A stretch of DNA of 64,000 bases from CAWAYR01 sp050250955. GTDB taxonomy: Bacteria > Acidobacteriota > Vicinamibacteria > Vicinamibacterales > UBA2999. Positions 44,966 through 53,224 of the stretch are shown piece after piece (positions within the stretch are counted from its first letter, which is position 1; each line of letters begins with the position of its first letter). A program made the translations under genes and the position numbers. Under the pieces are notes generated by a model, which searched no databases, was not told the origin of the DNA, and was given only the letters and a program-made list of their open reading frames with translations. The stretch spans positions 248,001 to 312,000 of the forward strand of contig JBFWNR010000002.1 in NCBI GenBank assembly GCA_050250955.1, written 5' to 3'.

Positions 44966-45119
44966 CCGCTTCGGCGAGGCCGCTTCGGCGAGGCCGCTTC
45001 GGCGAGGCCGCTTCGGCGAGGCCGTTTCGGCGAGGCCGCTTCGGCGAGGCCGCTTCGGCGAGGCCGTTTCGGCGAGGCCGCTTCGGCGAGGCCGCTTCGT
45101 CGAGGCCGCTTTGGCGAGC
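44966..45119 (+). repeat. 14-bp tandem array of UUCG-tetraloop hairpins (11 units)
   Basis: Eleven contiguous 14-bp units, consensus CCGCTTCGGCGAGG, start 22 nt after the DUF2911 stop codon. Units 5 and 8 have GTTTCGG, unit 10 has TTCGTCG and unit 11 has TTTGG. In RNA each consensus unit can fold as CGC-UUCG-GCG, a very stable tetraloop hairpin. The unit length is not a multiple of three, so it is not a coding repeat. A terminator hairpin follows at 45123. Confidence 0.9.
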
Positions 45120-45122
45120 CTG

Positions 45123-45152
45123 GGCCGGTCGTACCGACGAGGGCGACCGGCC
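45123..45152. terminator. Terminator-like hairpin between DUF2911 and the heme/propeller gene
   Basis: A perfect 9-bp stem (45123-45131 with 45144-45152) and a 12-nt loop, between convergent genes. No T-run follows. Confidence 0.5.
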
Positions 45153-45164
45153 TTGGCCCGTCGA

Positions 45165-46598
45165 CTACCTGGCCACCTGCAAGACCGCCGTCGCGTTGCG
45201 CTTCGGCACCTGCCCCACCGGAATCCGCGCCACTTCCTTCAGCGTTGCCGCGTCGATGGCGAACACGGCGTTGTCGCCGGCCGCCGCCACGTAGACGTAC
45301 TTGCCGTCGGGCGTGAAGGTCAGCCACTCCGGGTGCTGGCCGACGAACACCCGTCCCACTTCCTTCAGGTCCGGCAGGCTGTGCACGTAGGCGTAGCCGA
45401 ACACCTTGCTGGTGGACCACAGCCGGGTGCCGTCCGGCGACACCGCCAGGCCGTGCGCCGGGGCGCCCTGCAGCCCGTCGCGGTGCGGGTGCTCGCCGGG
45501 AATGTCGGGGTGTTCGACGCGGGCCGTCTCCTTGCCGGTGGCGAAGTCCACGGTGGCAAAGCCGTGGAAGTCCGAGAGCTGCACGATGATCGTCTTCGTC
45601 GAGCCGTCCGGATTGGTCGTGAAGGCCATCGGGCGGATGCCCGCCGACATCGGGATCGTGCGCGCCAGCGTGTCGGTGGCGGTGTCGACGATGCTGATGG
45701 TACGATCGGGAATCGACCCGGCCACCGCCCACTTGCTGTCCGGGGTGACGTAGACGTTGTGGATGCCGCCCTTGGTCGGCACCGTCTTGATGTTCTTCAG
45801 GGCCACGGTGTCGATGACGTCGAGGGCGCCGGGCGCCGAGCGGATGCCGACGTAGACCTTGCGGCCGTCCCGGGTGACGCTGACGTTGTTGGGCTGCCCG
45901 CTGAGCGGAATGCGCGCCGTGACGGCCAGCGTCCTGGCGTCGACGACGTCGAGCGTGTGCCGCACCTCGTTGGAGAGGTAGAGGCGGGCGCCGTCGGGCG
46001 AACTGGTCACGCCGTGCGGGATCTCGACGCCCTTGAGCACCGCGGTGACCAGGTTGGTCGTCGGGTCGATGAGGTGGGCGCCGTCGCCGGCGGCGTTGGT
46101 CTGGATGATCCGCACCGCCGTGCCCGACGGTGTCGCGGCCGTGGTCGGCATCGGCCGGCCGCCGCGCACCCACGAGGCGAGCACCTGCCACTCGGGATCG
46201 GTCTGCGACTGCCAGTGCTTGCCGCCGCCGTGGAAGGCATCGCCGCCGGCGTCGCGGGCCAGCGGGTGCAGCAGCAGCCGGCTGGTGGTGGGCGAGCCGG
46301 GGACGACCAGCGACGACGCCGACTTGAAGTTCTTCCGCGCCGCCTCCTCGCTCCACGTCGTCGCCCCCTCGGGCAACGGGTCGAGCTGCAGGCGGGTGCC
46401 CACCTTGCCGTTGTGGCAGGTCACGCACGTCATCAGGCCGTCGCGCTTGGCCAGGAACAGCGGCTGCACCCTGGTGGCGAAGGTCTGGAAGTCGAGCGCC
46501 GGGGCTGACGGCGGCGTCTGGGCGCCGGCGGCGGTGGCGGCGGCGAGGACGACGAGACCGGGCAACAGCATCGAGCGCGTCACCGGAACGTGCGGCAT
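45165..46598 (-). CDS. Periplasmic CxxCH-containing seven-bladed beta-propeller protein
   Basis: The 477-residue protein has a signal peptide and a single CxxCH heme-binding motif (Cys58, Cys61, His62). YVTN/NHL-like propeller blades follow (HGVTSSPDGARLYLSNE, SVTRDGRKVYVG, LTFTPDGKYVYVAAAG). The heme and propeller arrangement recalls cytochrome cd1- or surface-layer-type proteins without known activity. GGAGGGAG precedes the ATG, and a TAGACT -10 candidate lies at 46636-46641. Electron partner and substrate are unknown. Confidence 0.82.
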   Translation of the reverse strand: MPHVPVTRSMLLPGLVVLAAATAAGAQTPPSAPALDFQTFATRVQPLFLAKRDGLMTCVTCHNGKVGTRLQLDPLPEGATTWSEEAARKNFKSASSLVVPGSPTTSRLLLHPLARDAGGDAFHGGGKHWQSQTDPEWQVLASWVRGGRPMPTTAATPSGTAVRIIQTNAAGDGAHLIDPTTNLVTAVLKGVEIPHGVTSSPDGARLYLSNEVRHTLDVVDARTLAVTARIPLSGQPNNVSVTRDGRKVYVGIRSAPGALDVIDTVALKNIKTVPTKGGIHNVYVTPDSKWAVAGSIPDRTISIVDTATDTLARTIPMSAGIRPMAFTTNPDGSTKTIIVQLSDFHGFATVDFATGKETARVEHPDIPGEHPHRDGLQGAPAHGLAVSPDGTRLWSTSKVFGYAYVHSLPDLKEVGRVFVGQHPEWLTFTPDGKYVYVAAAGDNAVFAIDAATLKEVARIPVGQVPKRNATAVLQVAR

Positions 46599-46696
46599 GG
46601 CTCCCTCCGGACAGGTTCCTGCGGGCAGATCGCCGGGAGTCTACCCGATCTGCCGGCTTGCGGCGTGGCCGTCCGCCGGTCGAAGATGGCGCGCCG

Positions 46697-47581
46697 ATGC
46701 TCGCGCCGATTCCACTGCTGCTCCTTGGCCTGGCCGTCGTGACCGCAACGTTCGTCGCCGCCTGGTGGCGGAGCGCCCGCCAGGGCCATCCCCATCCCCG
46801 CCCGACTCCGGTCCACCTGGCCCTCGGCGCCGTGCCGCTGTTCTTCGACACGCTCGGCATCGGCAACTACGCGCCGACCACGGCGGCGTTCCGGGCCCTC
46901 AAGCTGGTCCGCGACGAGTGGATCCCCGGGACGCTGAACGTCGGCTCGTCGGTGCCGGTGGCCGTCGAAGCCTTCGCCTTCGTCGTCGCCATCGCCGTCG
47001 ATCCGCTCACGCTGCTGGTGATGGTGCCGATCGGCGCCACCGGCGGGTTCGTCGGCGCCCGCATCGTCTCGGCGCTGCCGCGGCGGCCGATCCAGCTCGG
47101 CATGGGCCTGGCCCTGCTCATCGGGTCGGTGCTGATGACGCTGACCAACCTGGAGTGGATCCCCGGCGGCGGCACGGCGATCGGGTTCTCGGGCGCCCAA
47201 CTCGCCGCCGCCTCGGCCGTGAACTTCATCCTGGGCGTCTTCAACGCGCTCGGCATCGGCAGCTACGCCCCCAGCCTCATCGTGTTCAGCCTGATGGGCA
47301 TGGATCCGCGCTCGGCCTTCCCGATCATGATGGGCTCGGCCGCCTACATGCTGCCGATGGCCGGCCTGCAGTTCGCGCGCGCCGGCAAGTACGACGGCCA
47401 GGCCGCGCTGGGCATGACGCTCGGCGGCATCCCCGGCGTGCTGGTGGCGGCCTACGTCGTCAAGAGCCTCGAGCTGGCGACCATCCGCTGGCTGGTGGTC
47501 GTGGTGGTCCTCTACGCCGGGCTGTCGCTGCTGCGCACCGTCCTGGCCGGCCGCACCCGCCCGCCGGCCGCACACGCCTGA
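46697..47581 (+). CDS. Sulfite exporter TauE/SafE-like permease
   Basis: The 294-residue membrane protein has about eight hydrophobic segments and the TauE/SafE internal repeat, with FDTLGIGNYAPTTAAFRALK in the first half and FNALGIGSYAPSLIVFSLMG in the second. Members move organic or sulfur anions. ATG 46697 is the first good start; a GTG at 46658 would add 13 basic residues. There is no Shine-Dalgarno. The substrate cannot be inferred, and no sulfonate pathway gene is adjacent. Confidence 0.78.
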   Translation: MLAPIPLLLLGLAVVTATFVAAWWRSARQGHPHPRPTPVHLALGAVPLFFDTLGIGNYAPTTAAFRALKLVRDEWIPGTLNVGSSVPVAVEAFAFVVAIAVDPLTLLVMVPIGATGGFVGARIVSALPRRPIQLGMGLALLIGSVLMTLTNLEWIPGGGTAIGFSGAQLAAASAVNFILGVFNALGIGSYAPSLIVFSLMGMDPRSAFPIMMGSAAYMLPMAGLQFARAGKYDGQAALGMTLGGIPGVLVAAYVVKSLELATIRWLVVVVVLYAGLSLLRTVLAGRTRPPAAHA

Positions 47582-47601
47582 CGGTCGCGCACGCCTGACG
47601 G

Positions 47602-49308
47602 TCAGCCCGCCGGCCGCCTCGCCGGCGGCGGCACCTCGCGCCGGCGCAGGACGTAGAGGCGATCGGGCCCCGGCCACGGCGCATCGCCGCGCCACTCGAC
47701 CTGCCGGGCGACGTCGTAGCCCTCGAGCGGCGCTTTGGCGATGGTGAACGGCAGGCGACGTCGCGAGGTGATCCACGGTACGCTGTCGCGCCCCTCGCCG
47801 GGCCGCAGGTTCTGGGGGTGCGCGTAGAGCATCCAGCCGTTCCACACGTAGCCGGCGTCGATGTCCCCCGGCGGCACGCCGGCATCGACGAGCGCCTGCC
47901 ACTCGTCGCGAACCGCCTCGTGGAAGCGCAGCGTGTCGCGCGTGCCGACCACGGCGACGACGGCGTAGACGGCGGCGAGCGCCCAGCCGGCACGCAGTCC
48001 GACGGTGGGCACCGTCGCCCGGCCCAGGGCCAGCGCGACGAGCACCGGCAGCAGCACCAGCACGTAGCGATCGTTGAAGAACCACAGCACGTTGACGAGC
48101 ACGACGTAGGCCGCCAGGTAGGTCAGGAGCGGCGCGCGCGGATCGCCGAGCGCGGCCGCCACCGCGCCCGGGCGCGGCCGCGACGGAGCGTCGAGGGCGG
48201 CGGGGCGTCGTCCCACCGCGAGCACGGCCAGGCCGAAGGCGACGACGCCGGCCGCCCGCAACAGGTGCTCGATCCACGGTGGCGCCGCCGCGGACCAGGC
48301 ACCCGGCACGAGCTGCCGCGGCCCGCCGAGTTCGAGGAGGGTCCACGTCCCGCCGGGGCGCAGTGGCAACGGGATCTCGCCGTTCACCGCGAGCATCACC
48401 GTCGCCAGCGCCGCCACGGCGATCGGCAAGGCGGCCCGCCGCCAGGTGGCCGACGCGGCGGAGAGCACGACCAGCGCCGGCAAGGCGAAGAACGCCACGG
48501 CGGTGAGCACCGTCAGCGAGTAGGCGAGATACCGGTCCGCCGGCAACGACGTCAGGTAGCCAAGGGCGGCGAGGAGCGTGCGCTGCTCGCCGGTCGTGCC
48601 GATCGCGGCGGCGACGCCGGCAGCGCCGGCGAGCATGACCAGCCACGTCGTGACGAGCGCGACGGCCACTGCCGGGCGGCGGAGCCCGGGCGCTGGCGAG
48701 ATCAGCAGCGGCAGCGCCGCAATCGGCGTCAGCACGCCGACCTGCCGATCCAGGCAGCTGAGGCACGCCCACACGCCTCCCCACCACACCCAGCGGACGT
48801 CGGCGCGCCGAACCGCACGCACGTAGCCGAGCAGCGCCAGCAGCGTGAACGCCACGAACGGCACGTCGGTCATGAAGGAGCTGCTGAGCAGCACGAACGC
48901 CGGGTTGACCGCCAGCACCGCGGCGCCGAACCGCGCCAGCCGGGGCGCAGCGCCGAGTTCGCGCAGCAGGAAGTAGAGCGCCGCCGCCGCCACCGCGCCG
49001 AGCGCGAGCGTGGACAGGCGAAGCGCGCCGAACGAGAAGCCGAGCACGAGCGACCAGCCCGCCCCCCACAGCGCATGGCCGAGCGGATAGACGGCGCTCC
49101 AGTCGAGCACCTGCAGCCGGCCGTGTGCGAGCAGCTGCTCGACGCTCCAGGCGTAGGTCCAGTCGTCGATGACCGGCACGTCGCGCCAGGCGACGATGGC
49201 CAGGGCGACGAACGCGAACCACGCCGTCAGGCCGGCAACGGGCCGCCACTCGGCGCGCAGCGTCGGAACGCTCTTCGCAGGTGTCGGGGTGGGCGGCACC
49301 GTCAGCAC
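47602..49308 (-). CDS. ArnT/PMT-like integral membrane glycosyltransferase (GT-C)
   Basis: The 568-residue protein has about eleven membrane helices and the GT-C catalytic loop DVPVIDDWTYAWSVEQLL with two aspartates after the first helix. A later NDRYVLVLLP segment near the C-terminal helices also fits the PMT_2 clan. These enzymes transfer sugars from polyprenyl-phosphate donors to lipid or protein at the periplasmic face. The start is GTG 49308. A tRNA-Lys gene lies just upstream on the same strand. Acceptor is unknown. Confidence 0.78.
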   Translation of the reverse strand: MLTVPPTPTPAKSVPTLRAEWRPVAGLTAWFAFVALAIVAWRDVPVIDDWTYAWSVEQLLAHGRLQVLDWSAVYPLGHALWGAGWSLVLGFSFGALRLSTLALGAVAAAALYFLLRELGAAPRLARFGAAVLAVNPAFVLLSSSFMTDVPFVAFTLLALLGYVRAVRRADVRWVWWGGVWACLSCLDRQVGVLTPIAALPLLISPAPGLRRPAVAVALVTTWLVMLAGAAGVAAAIGTTGEQRTLLAALGYLTSLPADRYLAYSLTVLTAVAFFALPALVVLSAASATWRRAALPIAVAALATVMLAVNGEIPLPLRPGGTWTLLELGGPRQLVPGAWSAAAPPWIEHLLRAAGVVAFGLAVLAVGRRPAALDAPSRPRPGAVAAALGDPRAPLLTYLAAYVVLVNVLWFFNDRYVLVLLPVLVALALGRATVPTVGLRAGWALAAVYAVVAVVGTRDTLRFHEAVRDEWQALVDAGVPPGDIDAGYVWNGWMLYAHPQNLRPGEGRDSVPWITSRRRLPFTIAKAPLEGYDVARQVEWRGDAPWPGPDRLYVLRRREVPPPARRPAG

Positions 49309-49327
49309 CGCGCACGATCGGAGGGAC

Positions 49328-49402
49328 TGGTGGGCCCCCTGGGGATCGAACCCAGGACCACCTGATTAAAAGTCAGATGCTCTACCACTGAGCTAGGGGC
49401 CC
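49328..49402 (-). tRNA. tRNA-Lys (anticodon UUU), CCA encoded
   Basis: Minus-strand cloverleaf: 7-bp acceptor GGGCCCC/GGGGCCC, D arm with AGTGGTA, anticodon loop CTTTTAA giving UUU, and T arm TTCGATC. Discriminator A and an encoded CCA at 49328-49330. UUU-tRNA-Lys is a substrate of MnmA, encoded at 16340. Confidence 0.97.
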
Positions 49403-49412
49403 GTCGGGTTCG

Positions 49413-49418
49413 ATTGTA
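49413..49418 (-). promoter_or_regulatory. -10 hexamer of tRNA-Lys
   Basis: TACAAT on the minus strand, 10 nt upstream of the mature 5' end. Confidence 0.45.
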
Positions 49419-49445
49419 CCCGGGCCGGCCGGCCCGCTGGCAGCG

Positions 49446-50201
49446 TCAGCCGGCGGCGCTGGTCGGCGCGGCGCGCAGGTCGAGCAGCCGGCGGGTGGCC
49501 TCGTGGCTGGGCGAGGTCAGCACCGTCCGCGGGTGGCCCTGCTCCACCACCTGGCCGTCGGCCATCACCAGAACGCGATCGGCGAAGTCGCGCACGAAGT
49601 CGTCGTCGTGCGAGGTGAGGAGCAGGCTGCGGCCGGTGGCCGCCAGCCGGCGCAGCGTCTCGCCCAGTTCGCCGCGCCGCGCCGGGTCCAGTGACGCCGT
49701 GGGCTCGTCCATCAGCAGCAGTTTGGGATCGGCGGCCAGCGCGCGGGCGATCGCCACCCGCTGCGCTTCCCCGCCGGACAGCTCGCCGGGCAGCGCCCGC
49801 TCGCGATGGCCGACGCCGAGGTCCTCGAGCAGCTCGCGCGCCCGCGCCTGCGCCTCCGAGGGCAGCGAGCCGTAGACGTGCACCGGCGCCAGCCACACGT
49901 TCTCGCCGGCGCTGAGGTGTTCCCACAGGCAGTGGAACTGGAACACCATGCCGACCTTGCGATGCAGCCCGGCGTGGTGCGCGCCGCCGGCATCGAGCGT
50001 GTGGCCGTCCACGGTGATGCGCCCGCCGGAGAACGCCTCGAGCCCGGCCACGGCGCGCAGCGCCGTCGTCTTGCCGGACCCGGACAGGCCCATCAGCGCC
50101 ACCAGTTCGCCGCGCTCGACCCCGACGTCGAGGCCGCGCAGGATCTCGCGGGTGCCGCGGGCCAGCCGCAGCCCCTCCACGGTGAGCACGGGCGTGGTCA
50201 T
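49446..50201 (-). CDS. Amino-acid ABC transporter ATP-binding protein
   Basis: The 251-residue ATPase has Walker A GLSGSGKTT at residues 38-46, the Q-loop, the signature LSGGEAQRVAIARAL, Walker B LLLMDEP and the H-loop LLLTSHDDDF. It resembles GlnQ-type subunits of polar amino-acid importers. The ATG at 50201 overlaps the permease stop as ATGA, so translation is coupled to the fused binding-protein/permease gene. The H-loop reads TSHD, which is normal. Confidence 0.93.
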   Translation of the reverse strand: MTTPVLTVEGLRLARGTREILRGLDVGVERGELVALMGLSGSGKTTALRAVAGLEAFSGGRITVDGHTLDAGGAHHAGLHRKVGMVFQFHCLWEHLSAGENVWLAPVHVYGSLPSEAQARARELLEDLGVGHRERALPGELSGGEAQRVAIARALAADPKLLLMDEPTASLDPARRGELGETLRRLAATGRSLLLTSHDDDFVRDFADRVLVMADGQVVEQGHPRTVLTSPSHEATRRLLDLRAAPTSAAG

Positions 50202-51688
50202 GGCGTGGGTGCCTTCCATCGCAGTTCGAGCCGCCGGGCCAGCCGGGCCAGCGGCCACGACATCGCCAGATAGAGTACCGCGCAGAGCGCTCCGGGGATC
50301 GCCCAGGAGCCCATGTTGGTGGCGAAGATCTGCGTCTGCTTGGTGAGCTCGACGACGGTGAGGACCGAGACCAGCGACGAGTCCTTGAGCAGGGCGACGA
50401 AGTCGTTGGTCATTGGCGCCAGGGCGTAGCGGAACGCCTGCGGGCCGCGGATGAGCTTGAGCGTCTGCCAGGTGCTGAAGCCGAGCGTCCGCGCCGCTTC
50501 GAGCTGGCCCCGCGGCACCGCCTCGAGGGACGCCCGGTAGATCTCGGCCTCGTAAGCAGCGTAGTTGAGGCCGAGACCAAGGAGTGCGGCGAGGAACGGC
50601 GGCAGCCGGACCACCGACGCCAGCCCGTAGTAGAGGACGAAGAGCTGCAGCAGCACCGGGGTGCCGCGCACGACCTCCACCCAGCCGGTGAGCAGCGCGC
50701 GCAGCCAGCCGCCGCCGTAGACGCGCCCGACGGCCACCGCGGCGCCGACGCCGACCGCCAGCGCCATCGCCACGCACGACAGCACCAGGGTGATGACGGC
50801 GGCGCGCAGCAGCGACGGCAGATAGCGGACGGTGAGCTCCCAGCGCGACGGCGGGACGGCCGGCGCCGCGCTGCCGGCCTCGCCGAGCAGCGAGTCGGCG
50901 CCGCCGAGCACGCGCGAGTAGAGCTCGCGCTGATCGTCGTTCCAGACGTTCCAGCGGCGGAAAATCGCCTCGAGCCGGCCGTCGGCCATCGCCGCCCGGA
51001 GTGCCTCGTTCACCTGGTCGCGCAACGCCGTCTGCTCGGGCGCCAGCAGGGCGACGTAGAAGCCGATCGCCACCGCCTCGGGATGGGTGGCCAGCCCCGG
51101 CTGCCGGCGCATGCCGCGCTCGGCGATCACGTGGTCGAGCAGCACGGCGTCGACGCGGCCGATGGCCAGGTCCGTGTAGGGGTGCACGTCGTCGTCGTAG
51201 GACACCGGCTCGATGCCGTGCTCGGCCTGGGCGGCGGTGAGCAGTTCCCAGGCCAGGGTGCCGCCGAGCGTCGCCACCTTGCGGCCGGCCAGGTCCTGCA
51301 GGGTCCGGAAGCGGTCGCGGTCGGCCTCGCGCACCGTGATCACTTCGCGGAACTGGTAGTAGGGGACGCTGACGGCCAGCTCCGCCCGCTTGGCCGGCGA
51401 GTCTTCGACGCCGCTCAGCGCCACCTCGAAGTCGCCCCGCTTGACCGACTGGTCGAGCGACGCGTAGGCGGCCTGGACGAACTGGGGCCGCCGGCCCAGG
51501 GCCTCGGCCAGCAGCGCCGCCACCTCGACGTCGAAGCCGCGCAGCACCGTCGGGTCGTTGGGGTCGGCCTCGACAAACGGCGCCCCGCCCTCGGAATCGC
51601 CGCCCCAGCGCAGCACGTCGGGCGACTGGGCGGCGGGCCGCGCGGCGGCGAGCCACAGCAATGTGCAGATGAGCAGGACGCGGCGCAC
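50198..51688 (-). CDS. Fused periplasmic binding protein and permease, polar amino-acid ABC transporter
   Basis: The 496-residue protein has a signal peptide (VRRVLLICTLLWLAAARPAAQ) and a family 3 solute-binding domain over about residues 22-270 (GFDVEVAALLAEALGRR, then DAVLLDHVIAERG). A permease domain over about residues 285-490 follows with the HAAP EAA loop (ASLEAVPRGQLEAARTLG). Fusions like GlnPH tether the receptor to the membrane. GTG 51688 is used because a TATACT box ends 9 nt upstream. An earlier start would disrupt the signal peptide. Confidence 0.9.
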   Translation of the reverse strand: MRRVLLICTLLWLAAARPAAQSPDVLRWGGDSEGGAPFVEADPNDPTVLRGFDVEVAALLAEALGRRPQFVQAAYASLDQSVKRGDFEVALSGVEDSPAKRAELAVSVPYYQFREVITVREADRDRFRTLQDLAGRKVATLGGTLAWELLTAAQAEHGIEPVSYDDDVHPYTDLAIGRVDAVLLDHVIAERGMRRQPGLATHPEAVAIGFYVALLAPEQTALRDQVNEALRAAMADGRLEAIFRRWNVWNDDQRELYSRVLGGADSLLGEAGSAAPAVPPSRWELTVRYLPSLLRAAVITLVLSCVAMALAVGVGAAVAVGRVYGGGWLRALLTGWVEVVRGTPVLLQLFVLYYGLASVVRLPPFLAALLGLGLNYAAYEAEIYRASLEAVPRGQLEAARTLGFSTWQTLKLIRGPQAFRYALAPMTNDFVALLKDSSLVSVLTVVELTKQTQIFATNMGSWAIPGALCAVLYLAMSWPLARLARRLELRWKAPTP

Positions 51689-51697
51689 GGTCGGTGG

Positions 51698-51703
51698 AGT
51701 ATA
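51698..51703 (-). promoter_or_regulatory. -10 hexamer of the amino-acid ABC operon, predicted leaderless
   Basis: TATACT on the minus strand ends 9 nt before the GTG start. No Shine-Dalgarno. Confidence 0.45.
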
Positions 51704-51807
51704 CGGCCTGGGCCGCGCCACAGCGGGTGACGGGTGCAAGGCCGGCGCGAGGGGTCGCGACGTCAGCAGGCCGACGTGGCGTTCAGGCGGAATGGACCGT
51801 GGAGATG

Positions 51808-51883
51808 TGGCGTCCCCGACGGGATTCGAACCCGTGTTTTAGCCTTGAAAGGGCCACGTCCTAGGCCTCTGGACGACGGGGAC
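51808..51883 (-). tRNA. tRNA-Glu (anticodon UUC), CCA encoded
   Basis: Minus-strand cloverleaf with acceptor GTCCCCG/CGGGGAC, anticodon loop CTTTCAA giving UUC, and T arm GGTTCGAATCC. Discriminator G, and CCA encoded at 51808-51810. It is another MnmA substrate. Confidence 0.97.
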
Positions 51884-51902
51884 GCTGACGCGTGAGCCCT
51901 CA

Positions 51903-51908
51903 ATCGTA
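51903..51908 (-). promoter_or_regulatory. -10 hexamer of tRNA-Glu
   Basis: TACGAT on the minus strand, 19 nt upstream of the mature 5' end. A weak -35 at best. Confidence 0.4.
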
Positions 51909-52058
51909 GCACGCCGGCGCGGCCGGTCCCGCGACGTCGGCGCGACGGCCGGTCTGGCAGCACGGCGCCGCGGATCTCACCGCCCGCTCATCGGACGGTG
52001 ATGCCGGCCCGTGCACCCGCTCAAGACTTGCCGTCCGCGGTCGGCCAGACTCGCCGAC

Positions 52059-52622
52059 ATGCGACTGCCTGCCCTGCCTGCCCTGCCGTCCACCCTCGTC
52101 GCCGTGCTCGCCGTCTGGGGCGCGTTCAGCCTGGCGCTCGTGGCCGCCCACGCCGGTCTGCTCGTCCATGCCCTGGCGGTCGGGGCCACGCCCCGTGTCG
52201 ACTTCGCCAGTACCAACGACGTGCGGTTCGTCCTGAACTGGTCCGAACTGGGAGACCACCGGATCGCCGAGGTGGTGCACAGCTACCGCTCGAAGCACCC
52301 GCTGCTCGCAGACCACCTCGAAGCGTACGCCATCCGCGTCACCGAGGTGCACGAGTACGAACTGGACGGGTCGATGCTGGCCGAATGGCCGCGGCGTCGG
52401 TGGTCGCGCGGCGATCGTCTGGATACCTTGACGGCGGATGCGCTGGACTTCGCCGTGCCCGCGCACGAGATCCCGTGGTTCCCCACCGCGACAGCACTCA
52501 AGACCGAGCGCTACTTCGTGTATCGCCACGCCGTCGAGCTGCACGACGGGGTGGACGCGGCGGCACTGGTCTTCGTGCGCCTGTCCGACCGGATGGTCTA
52601 CTACGTCAGCTACCGGGTCTGA
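52059..52622 (+). CDS. Hypothetical membrane-anchored protein, 187 aa
   Basis: Not recognised. One N-terminal membrane helix (STLVAVLAVWGAFSLALVAA) is followed by a periplasmic domain of about 145 residues with alternating strands and a few conserved-looking aromatic positions (VRFVLNWSELGDHR, then ERYFVYRHAVELHDG). ATG 52059 is chosen since the earlier GTG at 52011 gives a non-hydrophobic extension. The 3' end overlaps the convergent HicB-like gene by 13 bp. Confidence 0.6.
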   Translation: MRLPALPALPSTLVAVLAVWGAFSLALVAAHAGLLVHALAVGATPRVDFASTNDVRFVLNWSELGDHRIAEVVHSYRSKHPLLADHLEAYAIRVTEVHEYELDGSMLAEWPRRRWSRGDRLDTLTADALDFAVPAHEIPWFPTATALKTERYFVYRHAVELHDGVDAAALVFVRLSDRMVYYVSYRV

Positions 52623-53077
52623 CCGTCGCCGGTCGGTTCCTTCCCGAGGCGCCGCGACGCCGGCCGCGCCGCCACCACCAGTTCGAGCCCCAGGGCGTCG
52701 AACGCCTTCTCGACCTGGTCCATCTTCGAGGCGTAGCGCACGTCGAGGAGGCGATCGATCTGCGGGCGGTGCCAGTTGAGGCGCTGGCGCATCGCGCTCT
52801 TGCGCAGGCCGCGGCGGCGCATCTCGTTGTGCAGCGCGACCTTCGCGGCCACCAGCGCCGGCACCCGCACCGCCGGCCCCGGCGGCGGCATCGTGCTGCC
52901 CGCGGGAATCGGCTGTCGGGCGCGAACGTGGTCGCCAATCACGCCGAGCACGGCCTCGGCGGCCCGCTGCAGAGCCTCGCTGCGCGTCGGCGCGCTGGTC
53001 CGCACCGGCGGGAAGTCCGGCATGCGCACGTGCCACGTGCGTCCGTCGATCTGGGTGAGGTGTACTCGGTAGAACAC
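52610..53077 (-). CDS. HicB-family antitoxin-like protein, solitary
   Basis: The 155-residue protein has a HicB-like N-terminal domain (FYRVHLTQIDGRTWHVRMPD, then SEALQRAAEAVLGVIGDHV) and a C-terminal helix-turn-helix segment (RRRGLRKSAMRQRLNWHRPQ). HicB normally binds its toxin HicA and its own promoter. No HicA-like gene lies on either side, so it may act only as a DNA-binding regulator. GTG 53077 is the first start giving a complete HicB domain. Its 3' end overlaps the opposite gene. Confidence 0.7.
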   Translation of the reverse strand: MFYRVHLTQIDGRTWHVRMPDFPPVRTSAPTRSEALQRAAEAVLGVIGDHVRARQPIPAGSTMPPPGPAVRVPALVAAKVALHNEMRRRGLRKSAMRQRLNWHRPQIDRLLDVRYASKMDQVEKAFDALGLELVVAARPASRRLGKEPTGDGQTR

Positions 53078-53170
53078 AGCAGCCCCGGCGCCCGCACGCC
53101 CGGCACGCCGGGGGGACGTGACAACGAGCGAGCCGCGATGTCCGGATCGTACCGAGGGGTCCACCACGCA

Positions 53171-53190
53171 GTTGTTAAAAGGTTGTCAAA
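53171..53190. repeat. Two direct repeats GTTGT(T/C)AAA, 11-bp period, upstream of hicB
   Basis: GTTGTTAAA (53171-53179) and GTTGTCAAA (53182-53190) lie one helical turn apart in a short AT-rich block upstream of the HicB gene. They are plausible binding sites for HicB itself. Confidence 0.4.
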
Positions 53191-53224
53191 CCGTTGCGTG
53201 AATGGAGGTTCACCGCTGCCGACG

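Noticed and set aside
44966..45119. 14-bp array as CRISPR or coding repeat
   Set aside because: No spacers, and 14 is not a multiple of three, so frames shift across units. A 3' UTR repeat explains it better.
49328..51883. tRNA-Lys and tRNA-Glu as integration sites for a mobile element
   Set aside because: No integrase, no direct repeat of the tRNA 3' end, and ordinary genes between them.
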